The notes below the pieces were generated by a model, which did no database searches, was not told where the DNA came from, and worked only from the letters and a program-made list of their open reading frames with translations. This document shows, piece by piece, positions 9,444 to 17,806 of a stretch of 35,299 nucleotides of DNA; within the stretch, counting starts at the first letter, position 1, and every line of letters starts with the position of its first letter. The stretch is taken from NCBI GenBank assembly GCA_007117865.1, contig SKFT01000070.1:1-35299 (forward strand). Reading direction: 5' to 3'. A program made the translations under genes and the position numbers. Origin of the DNA: Puniceicoccaceae bacterium (GTDB lineage Bacteria > Verrucomicrobiota > Verrucomicrobiia > Opitutales > Coraliomargaritaceae).

Positions 9444-11133
9444 AAGCACTGATTAACGCCCGCAGTCCGGCAGTTTCAATATTGGCATCCAATCCGCAGC
9501 CGAAACAGCTACTGCCATCCTCGCGTTCCAGTTGGATGTACGCTGCTGCCAGCGTTCGGGACCCAGCGCCAATCGAATGTTGGCGATAATCCACAAGACG
9601 AAAATTTTTCCAGCCCTGTTGTTCCAATGCATCCACTAAAGCGCTAATAGGGCCATTGCCGACACCCTCCAGTGATAATGGTTTGCCGGCATAAATGACC
9701 TCCGCACGGATGCCAACGGTGCCTTCTTCCGAGCCATCAGTATGCTTAACGGAGCGCAACTCCAGAGGGGATTTAAGATCAATATAGTCAGCTCGGAAAC
9801 GGTCGTAGATTTCTTGTGGCGACAACTCGCGACCCAATTTGTCGGCTTCTAAGCCGATAGCTGCACCGAATGCCGGATGCATGGCCTTGGGCAGATCCAG
9901 TCCAAAATCTTTTTGTAAAATATAGGCAACGCCGCCCTTACCGCTTTGGCTGTTGATGCGAATGATGGCTTCGTAGGTGCAACCAATATCCTCTGGATCA
10001 ATCAAAAGGTAAGGCACTTCCCAAGGAATGTTGGCGCCTCCATCTGCCAGCATTTTACGTCGGCGGTCCATTCCTTTTTTGATGGCATCTTGGTGGGAGC
10101 CGGAAAAGGCAGTAAAAACAAGATCACCTGCGTAAGGTTGGCGGGCGGGTACCGGCATGCCGGTTATGCGCTCATATACCGTGCGGATGGCGGGCAAGTC
10201 ACTGAAGTCTAGTTCTGGATCCACACCTTGGGCATAAAGGTTTAGCGCCACGTTAACGATATCCAAATTGCCAGTGCGCTCGCCGTTGCCAAATAGCGTC
10301 CCTTCCACACGATCCGCTCCAGCCAGTAGACCCAGCTCGGTAGCAGCGACGCCGGTTCCGCGGTCGTTGTGTGTATGTAAGGAGATGATAGCGGCATCAC
10401 GCTGAGAGATGTTGCGGCAGAACCACTCAATTTGATCCGCATGAACATTCGGAGGTGCGACCTCCACCGTTGCCGGGAGGTTCAAAATGATCGGATCATC
10501 GTTGGTGGGCTGCCAAACATCCATCACGGCCTCGCAGACTTCCAATGCATAGTCTGTTTCGGTGTCTGAAAAACTCTCTGGGGAATACTCAAAGCGTAAC
10601 CGGGTGGCGCGCAAATCGCCAGCCAGCTGCTTCACAATCCGGGTGCCATTTATAGCAATTTGTTTCACCGCAGTCTTGTCCAGATTAAAGGTCACCTCTC
10701 TTTGCAGGGGAGAGGTCGAATTATACAGATGAACGATAGCATTGGGAGCACCTGCTAAGCTTTCAAAAGTCCGCCGGATGAGATGTTCCCGCGCTTGAAC
10801 CAAAACCTGAACAAACACATCATCAGGGATACGTTTTTCTTCAATAAGGCGGCGTAGGAAGCGGAACTCGGTTTCGCTGGCAGAGGGGAATCCGACTTCA
10901 ATCTCTTTAAAACCAATTCGCACGAGATGCCCAAACATCTCGACCTTTTGGTCCACGGTCATAGGGATAGCCAAGGCTTGGTTGCCATCGCGCAAGTCAA
11001 CGCTAGCCCAGATGGGTGCACGTTCAACGACCTTGTCCGGCCAAGTGCGATTGGGGAGGTCCACTCGTCGGTAAGGACGATATTTGGTGATATGTCCATG
11101 TTGCATGGGCTTATTGGCTGATTTGTAGTTCAT
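9415..11133 (-). CDS. leuA: 2-isopropylmalate synthase (long type)
   Basis: YRPYRRVDLPNRTWPDKVVERAPIWASVDLRDGNQAL and SLHTHNDRGTGVAATELGLLAGADRVEGTLFGNGERTGN motifs. Start is probably MNYKSANKPMQ at 11133; the ORF-track start at 11211 is a TTG that is also a perfect TTGACA hexamer. Confidence 0.95.
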   Translation of the reverse strand: MNYKSANKPMQHGHITKYRPYRRVDLPNRTWPDKVVERAPIWASVDLRDGNQALAIPMTVDQKVEMFGHLVRIGFKEIEVGFPSASETEFRFLRRLIEEKRIPDDVFVQVLVQAREHLIRRTFESLAGAPNAIVHLYNSTSPLQREVTFNLDKTAVKQIAINGTRIVKQLAGDLRATRLRFEYSPESFSDTETDYALEVCEAVMDVWQPTNDDPIILNLPATVEVAPPNVHADQIEWFCRNISQRDAAIISLHTHNDRGTGVAATELGLLAGADRVEGTLFGNGERTGNLDIVNVALNLYAQGVDPELDFSDLPAIRTVYERITGMPVPARQPYAGDLVFTAFSGSHQDAIKKGMDRRRKMLADGGANIPWEVPYLLIDPEDIGCTYEAIIRINSQSGKGGVAYILQKDFGLDLPKAMHPAFGAAIGLEADKLGRELSPQEIYDRFRADYIDLKSPLELRSVKHTDGSEEGTVGIRAEVIYAGKPLSLEGVGNGPISALVDALEQQGWKNFRLVDYRQHSIGAGSRTLAAAYIQLEREDGSSCFGCGLDANIETAGLRALISAFNRAHRDYA

Positions 11134-11181
11134 GATGTCAAGCCGTGAATCGGTTTGAGGTATTCTTTTCACAACTTTAAA

Positions 11182-11211
11182 TACATACCGGGTATATGTT
11201 TTACTTGTCAA
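11182..11211 (-). promoter_or_regulatory. Candidate leuA promoter with embedded palindrome
   Basis: On the minus strand, TTGACA (11211-11206), 18-nt spacer, TATGTA (11187-11182, only partial match to a -10). The spacer holds the palindrome ATACC-G-GGTAT (11185-11195). Confidence 0.35.
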
Positions 11212-11235
11212 AGGAGTTGCTTGAACTTGAGGGGA

Positions 11236-12801
11236 TTAGGGTTTGAATTTTCTGTGTATTATTTGCCTGAGGAGGTTTAATTCCTCAAAGCGCAGAAGCC
11301 ATAAACCGAGGGTGATCGTAGCAATTGCCAGGGGGATACCGAGTGACAGGGTTGTGATCGCTTGCAAGTGTTGATTGTCAATTGCGCTGATGCTTGCGTA
11401 TTTAATTAGTAGGCAAATCAGGCACATGGCAGTGACGGCGGCGATAACCTGCAGGAAAGCTGGGAGTAGCCTTTTGAGGTTGCAGTCCAGACTGTGCCTG
11501 GCGAGTCCGCGCCAGAGCAAATGCGCTTGTATGAGAGCTGCCACGACATTGGCCAAGGCTAGTCCCTTGACTCCGAATATTTGCATTAACAGCAGGCTTA
11601 AAACCACATTTACCACTAGGCAGACGGCAGCGATCCGAACGGGGGTTCGCATATCGGAATGTGCGTGTAGTGCGCGAGTGCCAAAGGTAGCCAGAGAGTA
11701 AAACGGCAAGCCGATTCCATAGATGGCGACAATTGGAACAGCTGCGGAAACGGAGGCAGCGTCAAAGGCGCCATATTGGAATAAAAGGGTAAGGATTTCA
11801 TTGGCATAAAGCAAAAGCCCCATACCTGCGGCGAGGGAAAGCGCGAAAACGATGCGCACACCCTGCAGGAAAGAGCGGCTAAAATCAGCCGTATCGCCGC
11901 GTCCGACTGCGCGGGCCATAGTCGGAAAAACAACGGTGGCAACTGCAATTGTAAAGAGTCCCAGCGGCAATTCCATTAAGCGGCTGGCGAGGTAGAGGAG
12001 TGAGACGGCAGATTCATCAAGCCAATGGGCGATAACGCGTGAAACTAAAATGTTGACCTGCAAAATGGCGGCACCGATGACGCCGGGAAGGAATAGTTTC
12101 CAAACTTGTTTCAAACCGGATGACAATTCGAGGCTTGGTCGAAATCGCCAACCGGTGCGGCGTAAATCCATCGCAGGCAAGAGACATTGCAAAATGCCCC
12201 CGAGGAGCACTCCAGCGCAGAGGATGGCGACAATTGCCACGGGCTTATCGCTGTAAAAAGCTCCGCCAATCAATAGTGCGGCAATCATTGTCAGATTCAG
12301 CCAAACGGCGTTCAATGCCGCTGCTGTAAATCGACCACAAACCTGTAAACCCGCGCAAATGATGGCCGCTAGGCAGACAAAAAAGAGGTAAGGGAAGAGT
12401 ACTGCAGCTAGAGTCAGTGCGGTATCCCAGCGATCAGCATTCAGCCACGGCAGATATCGCAGCGCAAGAAAAAGCCCGCTGCCAGCGCCTGCAACCAGCA
12501 GCAGGAGAAATCCTAAGCGGGTGAGTAGTTGATTGTAAAAGGTAAAAGCAGAATCGCGCCCATCATTTTCCAGTTCGCGGGCTAATACCGGGATCACAGC
12601 TGAAGTTAGAGCGCCTTCACCGAGCAAGCGACGGAACAAGTTGGGAAGGGTAAATGCGAGTACGAAAGCGGAAGCCCATACCCCTGCGCCAAGATAAACG
12701 AACAGGCAGATATCCCGCACCAAGCCGAGGATCCGGGAAGCTGCTGTGGCAGCACTGACCAAGCCTATGTTTTGCAGATCTTTACGCATCCTCCAACCCA
12801 T
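11236..12801 (-). CDS. murJ: Lipid II flippase MurJ / MviN family
   Basis: Polytopic protein with SAATAASRILGLVRDICLFVYLG, LPNLFRRLLGEGALTSAVIPV, LPLGLFTIAVATVVFPTMARA motifs. Confidence 0.95.
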   Translation of the reverse strand: MGWRMRKDLQNIGLVSAATAASRILGLVRDICLFVYLGAGVWASAFVLAFTLPNLFRRLLGEGALTSAVIPVLARELENDGRDSAFTFYNQLLTRLGFLLLLVAGAGSGLFLALRYLPWLNADRWDTALTLAAVLFPYLFFVCLAAIICAGLQVCGRFTAAALNAVWLNLTMIAALLIGGAFYSDKPVAIVAILCAGVLLGGILQCLLPAMDLRRTGWRFRPSLELSSGLKQVWKLFLPGVIGAAILQVNILVSRVIAHWLDESAVSLLYLASRLMELPLGLFTIAVATVVFPTMARAVGRGDTADFSRSFLQGVRIVFALSLAAGMGLLLYANEILTLLFQYGAFDAASVSAAVPIVAIYGIGLPFYSLATFGTRALHAHSDMRTPVRIAAVCLVVNVVLSLLLMQIFGVKGLALANVVAALIQAHLLWRGLARHSLDCNLKRLLPAFLQVIAAVTAMCLICLLIKYASISAIDNQHLQAITTLSLGIPLAIATITLGLWLLRFEELNLLRQIIHRKFKP

Positions 12802-13603
12802 TCAGGAAAGCCTGGATGACCTGCCAATAGTTTTCGCCCGCGATTTCTATCAAATTATTGTGGCCAGCGCCAGCGACCCAGAAGTGTGCATGGGGAACCT
12901 GCAAAGCGGACTTTAGTCGTTGGGCATGCCAAAAGGGGATGATCGGATCATCAGTCCCGTGGATCATTAGGACGGGAGTCTGAACCCGACGGATGGTTGC
13001 CAAATTATTGAAACGATCCCATGGCAATATCCTGCGCTTGGTCATAACACGAAAGGCGGAAGTGAAAGCGGACTCAATGATCAGTCCCCCGACTTCGCGG
13101 TTTGCGGCGATGTGGACTGCGGGTCCGCTGCCGATGGAGCGTCCCAGGCAAACGATGTTGGCTGCAGGAATGCCCTTGGTGTCCCGCAAGTAATCATAAG
13201 CCGCTTCAGCGGCAAAGAAAATGCCGCTTTCGGAGGGGCGACCGCTACTGCTGCCATAACCGGGATAATCGTAGGCAAGGACGCTGATGCCACGGCTTTG
13301 ATAAGCTTGCATAAGCCAGCCAATACGACCGATGTCTTCCCCGTTGCCGTGATGATAGAGAAGGGTAAACGAGGCCTGCGGGGCATGCCAATAACGCGCA
13401 CTGATGCGTTCACCTTCGGAACTTGTGAGCAGCAGCCAGCCATCCTCCTCCGTTCCCATCGAGTAAGATGGCGCAAGGTCAGGAAACATCAGTTCATCGG
13501 CCATCAGCCAAGCGTATAGGCAGAGTCCGACATAGGCGAGGGCGATGATAGAGAGAGCTAACAACATGGAGGAACGCAAGGACTGTTGCAAAGAGTGCGT
13601 CAT
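12782..13603 (-). CDS. Membrane-anchored alpha/beta hydrolase (ABHD13/BEM46-like)
   Basis: N-terminal TM segment, YHHGNGEDIG, YPGYGSSSGRPSE, nucleophile elbow GRSIGSG, MIHGTDDPIIPF, GAGHNNL. Confidence 0.88.
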   Translation of the reverse strand: MTHSLQQSLRSSMLLALSIIALAYVGLCLYAWLMADELMFPDLAPSYSMGTEEDGWLLLTSSEGERISARYWHAPQASFTLLYHHGNGEDIGRIGWLMQAYQSRGISVLAYDYPGYGSSSGRPSESGIFFAAEAAYDYLRDTKGIPAANIVCLGRSIGSGPAVHIAANREVGGLIIESAFTSAFRVMTKRRILPWDRFNNLATIRRVQTPVLMIHGTDDPIIPFWHAQRLKSALQVPHAHFWVAGAGHNNLIEIAGENYWQVIQAFLNGLEDA

Positions 13604-13730
13604 ATCTTAGATGCTGACTTGCGATGGATTGCAGGCAATGTCAAAATCGGATTTGTAAATTAATCCTTAAAGTGTTGAAGATGAGTGATTCGCACTTGTC
13701 AATCAGCTTTGAGATTGTGATTTTTGTGTC

Positions 13731-14222
13731 ATGTTGGCAAAGCCCAAGCGATCCGGTCTAACCTTAATTGAAGTCGTTGTCTCGATTGCCATCCTGGTAT
13801 TGCTATTCACCGGTATCGTTGCCGCTGTTTTACATTTGCGCCGGACGGCGGAATCGCTGGTGCGAGAGGAAATTGCCACCGCTGTAGCGGGAGGTTTTCT
13901 TGAGCAGGTGAGGGCGGTGGATTATCCCGAGTTAGTTGCCTTGGCGAATGCCGGAGGTGTGCTTGAGTTAATTATCCGCAATAATGCGCGCATAGAAGTT
14001 ATGGTTAACGATCAAAATTGGATGCAGGTCATGGTTCCATTAACCACCGACCCCAGTGGCGCAGTGCAGAATGAGATGCCTTTTTTCTTTCGTATTTTAC
14101 TGGAAGACATGAATCCGATGCGCTCGGTAGCCATGCGTGTACCCTTTCGTTGGGATGATGTTTTAACCGGAAACCAGCTGGAGCGCGAACTGGTATTGGT
14201 TCGCTCGGCGATTCCGCGCTAG
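13731..14222 (+). CDS. Type IV pilin-like / pseudopilin (PilV-like)
   Basis: Prepilin-type N-terminus KRSGLTLIEVVVSIAILVLLFTGIVAAVL (G|LTLIE cleavage site, Glu+5, hydrophobic helix). Confidence 0.88.
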   Translation: MLAKPKRSGLTLIEVVVSIAILVLLFTGIVAAVLHLRRTAESLVREEIATAVAGGFLEQVRAVDYPELVALANAGGVLELIIRNNARIEVMVNDQNWMQVMVPLTTDPSGAVQNEMPFFFRILLEDMNPMRSVAMRVPFRWDDVLTGNQLERELVLVRSAIPR

Positions 14223-14233
14223 GAGGAAATGTC

Positions 14234-14941
14234 ATGCAGGTAAATCAAATCAGTTTTGCAAGCAGCACAGGTCATCGGCGAGAGGGCCTCACTTTAGTGG
14301 AAATTATGATTGCGTTGGGTATTGTAGTAATTGTTACCCTGGGTGTTTATCAATTGACGATAGGGAGTGCGCGAACGCTTTTTGATACCCGTGCCAAATT
14401 GCAAGTAACACGTGATGTCAGGGTTTTTACCAATGAGCTTTCCCGTTCTGGAAAAGGTGCCCGCCAATTCTACATCTATCCTGCCCGCAGTAGCAACCTA
14501 ACCGAAGCGGCACGGGTTCCCGGCGGGGCTAGTGGTGATTTTTTGCTTTTCGTCGTCATTCAGCCAGCAGTGCCGGATAGCCCCGATAGCGATATTCACA
14601 TCAGGCGGCTGACCGCCTATATCAGGGAGGTGGATCAAGGGCAGGTTATAGGTCCTGTGGTTCGCTATCAGCGTGACTATCCTGTCAACTCAGCGAGCCG
14701 AATTTATTCCACCAATCCCTCTGCTTCTGTAATCACGGTGGAGGCATTGGCTGCGGCAATGTTGAACGATGCGGCTACCGATAGACGGGAGGTGCTTGAG
14801 CTCAGTCGTGGAGTTGCAGACGAGCGCTTATTCATTAATTTCCGCAATCGCAGTGTCGTCGTTAACGGAGAGATATTACATGGAAATAATATTCGTCGAT
14901 TGACTAATACCTATAACTTTACTGTTTCACCCCGAGGATGA
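14234..14941 (+). CDS. Type IV pilin-like / pseudopilin (PilW-like)
   Basis: Prepilin-type N-terminus RREGLTLVEIMIALGIVVIVTLGVYQL. 3' end overlaps the next gene by ATGA. Confidence 0.88.
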   Translation: MQVNQISFASSTGHRREGLTLVEIMIALGIVVIVTLGVYQLTIGSARTLFDTRAKLQVTRDVRVFTNELSRSGKGARQFYIYPARSSNLTEAARVPGGASGDFLLFVVIQPAVPDSPDSDIHIRRLTAYIREVDQGQVIGPVVRYQRDYPVNSASRIYSTNPSASVITVEALAAAMLNDAATDRREVLELSRGVADERLFINFRNRSVVVNGEILHGNNIRRLTNTYNFTVSPRG

Positions 14942-17217
14942 AGTTGAACATGAATAATAATCCCAATTTTAATCAAACTGGAACCGTTTTGGGTGTTGTG
15001 TTGATCGTAACCGTTGCGCTATCCATTATCACAGCCTCATTTTTTCGCTACGCCTTGGCGGAAGCACGAATCAGTCGCAGCAATTTGCTCATGAACGAAG
15101 CCCGTTATGCGGCTGAAAGTGTGGTTGAGCATGGGATGTCGCAAATGCATGCGCGTTTCATGCGTGAAGCCGCGGTGGCACCGTGGGAGTTTGACCCAAC
15201 ACGTATTGCATCCAGGCCACTGGTATTGACGAATGATGTTTATACCCTTTACGCGGATGTTGAAAACTCACGGTTAATTTTGCCGCAAGCACCCTTCAAT
15301 GCCGGAAACTTGTTGCAAAATCCAACGGGACTGGTAGCTGGGGTTTCGCCTGCCAATTCGGTGGTAGCAGTCATTGATCGGGCTATTCCGGGGAACGAGA
15401 TAACTGAGCACCTTGGCAGTCGGGTAGATATGCGTGAAATTGAGATTTATGCCCATGCAACAGTTGCCGATTCCCGTCTTGGCGAACGTCGTGCATTTGT
15501 GCGTCAGCGATTTCAAATACTGGAAGATTCGCTGTTTTCCTATGGTATCTTTTACGAAGGCGATATGACATTGTCGCCGGGGCCGACAATGACATTCGCC
15601 GAAGGGGCGGTGCATGCCAATGGCAACATCTGGTTGGGGGCAAATAATGCCCTCAACATTCGGGCGCGCTTGACCAGTGCTGGATTTTTCCAACTCGGGC
15701 GCGAAGACGACGGCCGAGCGCTTGGGGCAGGCACGACCAGTGGCACGGTTCGCGTTTTAAACGCGCTCACAAATAATATGCAAAGTTTGAGTGTAAACGT
15801 CAGCGATTTGGAAGCTGGAGGCGAAGGTTTGGGCTTAACGGGTTGGCTGCAAAGTGGACGACCCAATTTTCGCGATATTGCCTCGCTGGTTCTCGGCGGT
15901 AATCTACAAACCGGTGAGCATGGTGTCAGTCGACGGTCGCCCGTTGGTTTTGAGGAAATGAGTCGCTTATTTGCCGAAGGGGAAGGTAATTTTGGGTATC
16001 ACATGATCATGCCGCCAGCTAATCGCAACGACCTTGAAGCAGACGATTTATCTGTCGATGAGCGTGCGATTCTGGAGACAGTAGAAGCAGTCAAGCTATC
16101 GACCCGGGTAGGATTGACGCTGGAGTTGGTCTTTGACGAAAGCGGAGTTCCGGGGGTGCAGGCATATACCTTTGACCGCGATAGCAATGGCAACTTGCAG
16201 TATGCGGCAGACGGTTGGCCGCGGGTACAACCCGTTGAGATCCCGGAGGCACTGCGTTTTTGGGATTTGGAAGCGTATCTGCACAGTGGCAATGACGTGT
16301 TAAGTGGATTGTATGACTTTCGCGAGGGGAACAATAATCGCAATGCCAACGGCGAAAAATCCCTATTGCGCATTAATGTTGAGCGCATGGCGGAATACCT
16401 TGAGGCGGATCCGGGCTTGATGGATGAGGATGGGAATCTGATTTTCGCTAGCTATCCTCATCCATCCGGGTTTTACAACGGTGGGATATTTTTCAGAATG
16501 CCCGAGCAGACGACTGCGGGACGTGCCGATTTAGTGCGCCCGGCAATACGTGAATGGGCCTTGGATTTGTTCAATGGAGAGAGGGTGCCGAATCCGGATT
16601 ATTTGCGTGCCACTTCTACGGATGAGCCTGCTTATGGCATGACCCTAGTCACGAATGGAGCACTTTATGTGACCGGTAATTTTAATGTGCCCGATGGCAA
16701 CGGAGACAGTTCGACACCTGCAGATCCCCACCGTTTTGGACGGCATCAAGGATCCGAGGCAGCAGTCGCACTCGCTGCGGATGCAGTGACGATACTGAGT
16801 TCTAATTTTGATCGTCGCGACAGTCGCAGGGAATTGAATCAGCGCAACGCTGGCCACACGACCCTATCAGCCGCGATTATTTCCGGAGTTGTTCGTGGCG
16901 ATGGCAATCATTACAGTGGTGGGGTGGAAAATTTTCCGCGTTTTCTTGAAAACTGGAGTGGTCGCAATGCGACTATACGTGGAGCCTTGATCAGTCTGTT
17001 TGATAGCGAGGTGAATACCGGTGCTTGGCGTTATGGTGGCCGCGTTTACGAGGCTCCCAATCGCAACTGGGGCTATAACTCTGCCTTCCTTACGGAGACG
17101 CGACCGCCAATATTCCGTTCCTTGCGTGGATACCGTCGGGTTTACTTCGAGGAACTCAGCCGCGATGAATACGAAGCTGGTGTGAATGCCCTACTGGCCG
17201 AATATAACGATCTTTGA
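14938..17217 (+). CDS. Large PilX-like surface/assembly protein, 759 aa
   Basis: N-terminal hydrophobic segment TGTVLGVVLIVTVALSIITASFF followed by EARYAAESVVEHGM, as in PilX-type proteins; C-terminal GGVENFPRFLENWSG...NRNWGYNSAFL...PP segment. Translationally coupled to the PilW-like gene. Confidence 0.78.
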   Translation: MKLNMNNNPNFNQTGTVLGVVLIVTVALSIITASFFRYALAEARISRSNLLMNEARYAAESVVEHGMSQMHARFMREAAVAPWEFDPTRIASRPLVLTNDVYTLYADVENSRLILPQAPFNAGNLLQNPTGLVAGVSPANSVVAVIDRAIPGNEITEHLGSRVDMREIEIYAHATVADSRLGERRAFVRQRFQILEDSLFSYGIFYEGDMTLSPGPTMTFAEGAVHANGNIWLGANNALNIRARLTSAGFFQLGREDDGRALGAGTTSGTVRVLNALTNNMQSLSVNVSDLEAGGEGLGLTGWLQSGRPNFRDIASLVLGGNLQTGEHGVSRRSPVGFEEMSRLFAEGEGNFGYHMIMPPANRNDLEADDLSVDERAILETVEAVKLSTRVGLTLELVFDESGVPGVQAYTFDRDSNGNLQYAADGWPRVQPVEIPEALRFWDLEAYLHSGNDVLSGLYDFREGNNNRNANGEKSLLRINVERMAEYLEADPGLMDEDGNLIFASYPHPSGFYNGGIFFRMPEQTTAGRADLVRPAIREWALDLFNGERVPNPDYLRATSTDEPAYGMTLVTNGALYVTGNFNVPDGNGDSSTPADPHRFGRHQGSEAAVALAADAVTILSSNFDRRDSRRELNQRNAGHTTLSAAIISGVVRGDGNHYSGGVENFPRFLENWSGRNATIRGALISLFDSEVNTGAWRYGGRVYEAPNRNWGYNSAFLTETRPPIFRSLRGYRRVYFEELSRDEYEAGVNALLAEYNDL

Positions 17218-17285
17218 ATGGGATTTTAAGTGTATGCCTGCGCGTACCGGCTTGCAAAGGGACATTTTGCGTTTAAAAAGGAGCA

Positions 17286-17792
17286 ATGAAAGTTTTTTCC
17301 AGACTGGTCTTATTGAGTGTCCTGATGGCTCCATTGCTGTCGTTGACGACTGGATGTCGTCAGCATCGCACGACGATTGATGATGCGGCAGTTCCCCGGC
17401 TGCACCTTGAGGCTCGGGGTGGTTTTGGAAGCGAGCGAGTTGCCAGTGTAAGAATGCCCGTAAGTGGCAGCACATTGGGGGTGGTTTCCGAACCACTGGT
17501 GAATGAATTTGAAATCGTCAATGTGGAATTAGTTAGCGTCGAGTTGGGAATGGCATTGATGTTTCAGCTCAATGAAGTCGGAGCCCGAAAGCTTTATCGC
17601 GCCAGCGTATCCAATCGTGGTTCACGTGTTGTTTTAATGGTTAGCGGCGTACCGATAGGTGCAAGAGCACTGGATGCACCGATACAGGACGGAGTCTTTT
17701 TCACTTTTACGGAACTTACGGATGCTGCTTTGGAGCAACTGGTGTTGGATTTGCGCAACACCTTGGAGCGTATCCATAATAAACGACGCTGA
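17286..17792 (+). CDS. Predicted lipoprotein or secreted protein with a SecDF-P1-head-like domain
   Basis: Signal sequence ending LTTGCRQ (weak lipobox); C-terminal GMALMFQLNEVGARKLYRASVSNRGSRVVLMVSGVPIGARALDAPIQDGVFFTFTELTDAALEQLVLDLRNTL resembles the periplasmic SecD P1 head. AAGGAG Shine-Dalgarno just upstream of ATG 17286. Confidence 0.7.
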   Translation: MKVFSRLVLLSVLMAPLLSLTTGCRQHRTTIDDAAVPRLHLEARGGFGSERVASVRMPVSGSTLGVVSEPLVNEFEIVNVELVSVELGMALMFQLNEVGARKLYRASVSNRGSRVVLMVSGVPIGARALDAPIQDGVFFTFTELTDAALEQLVLDLRNTLERIHNKRR

Positions 17793-17806
17793 AGCGGGCA
17801 GAACCA

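Noticed and set aside
13604-13730. GGATT-N8-AATCC inverted repeat in the divergent gap before the pilin cassette
   Set aside because: Only 5-bp arms in an AT-rich gap; likely to occur by chance, not strong enough to report as a site.
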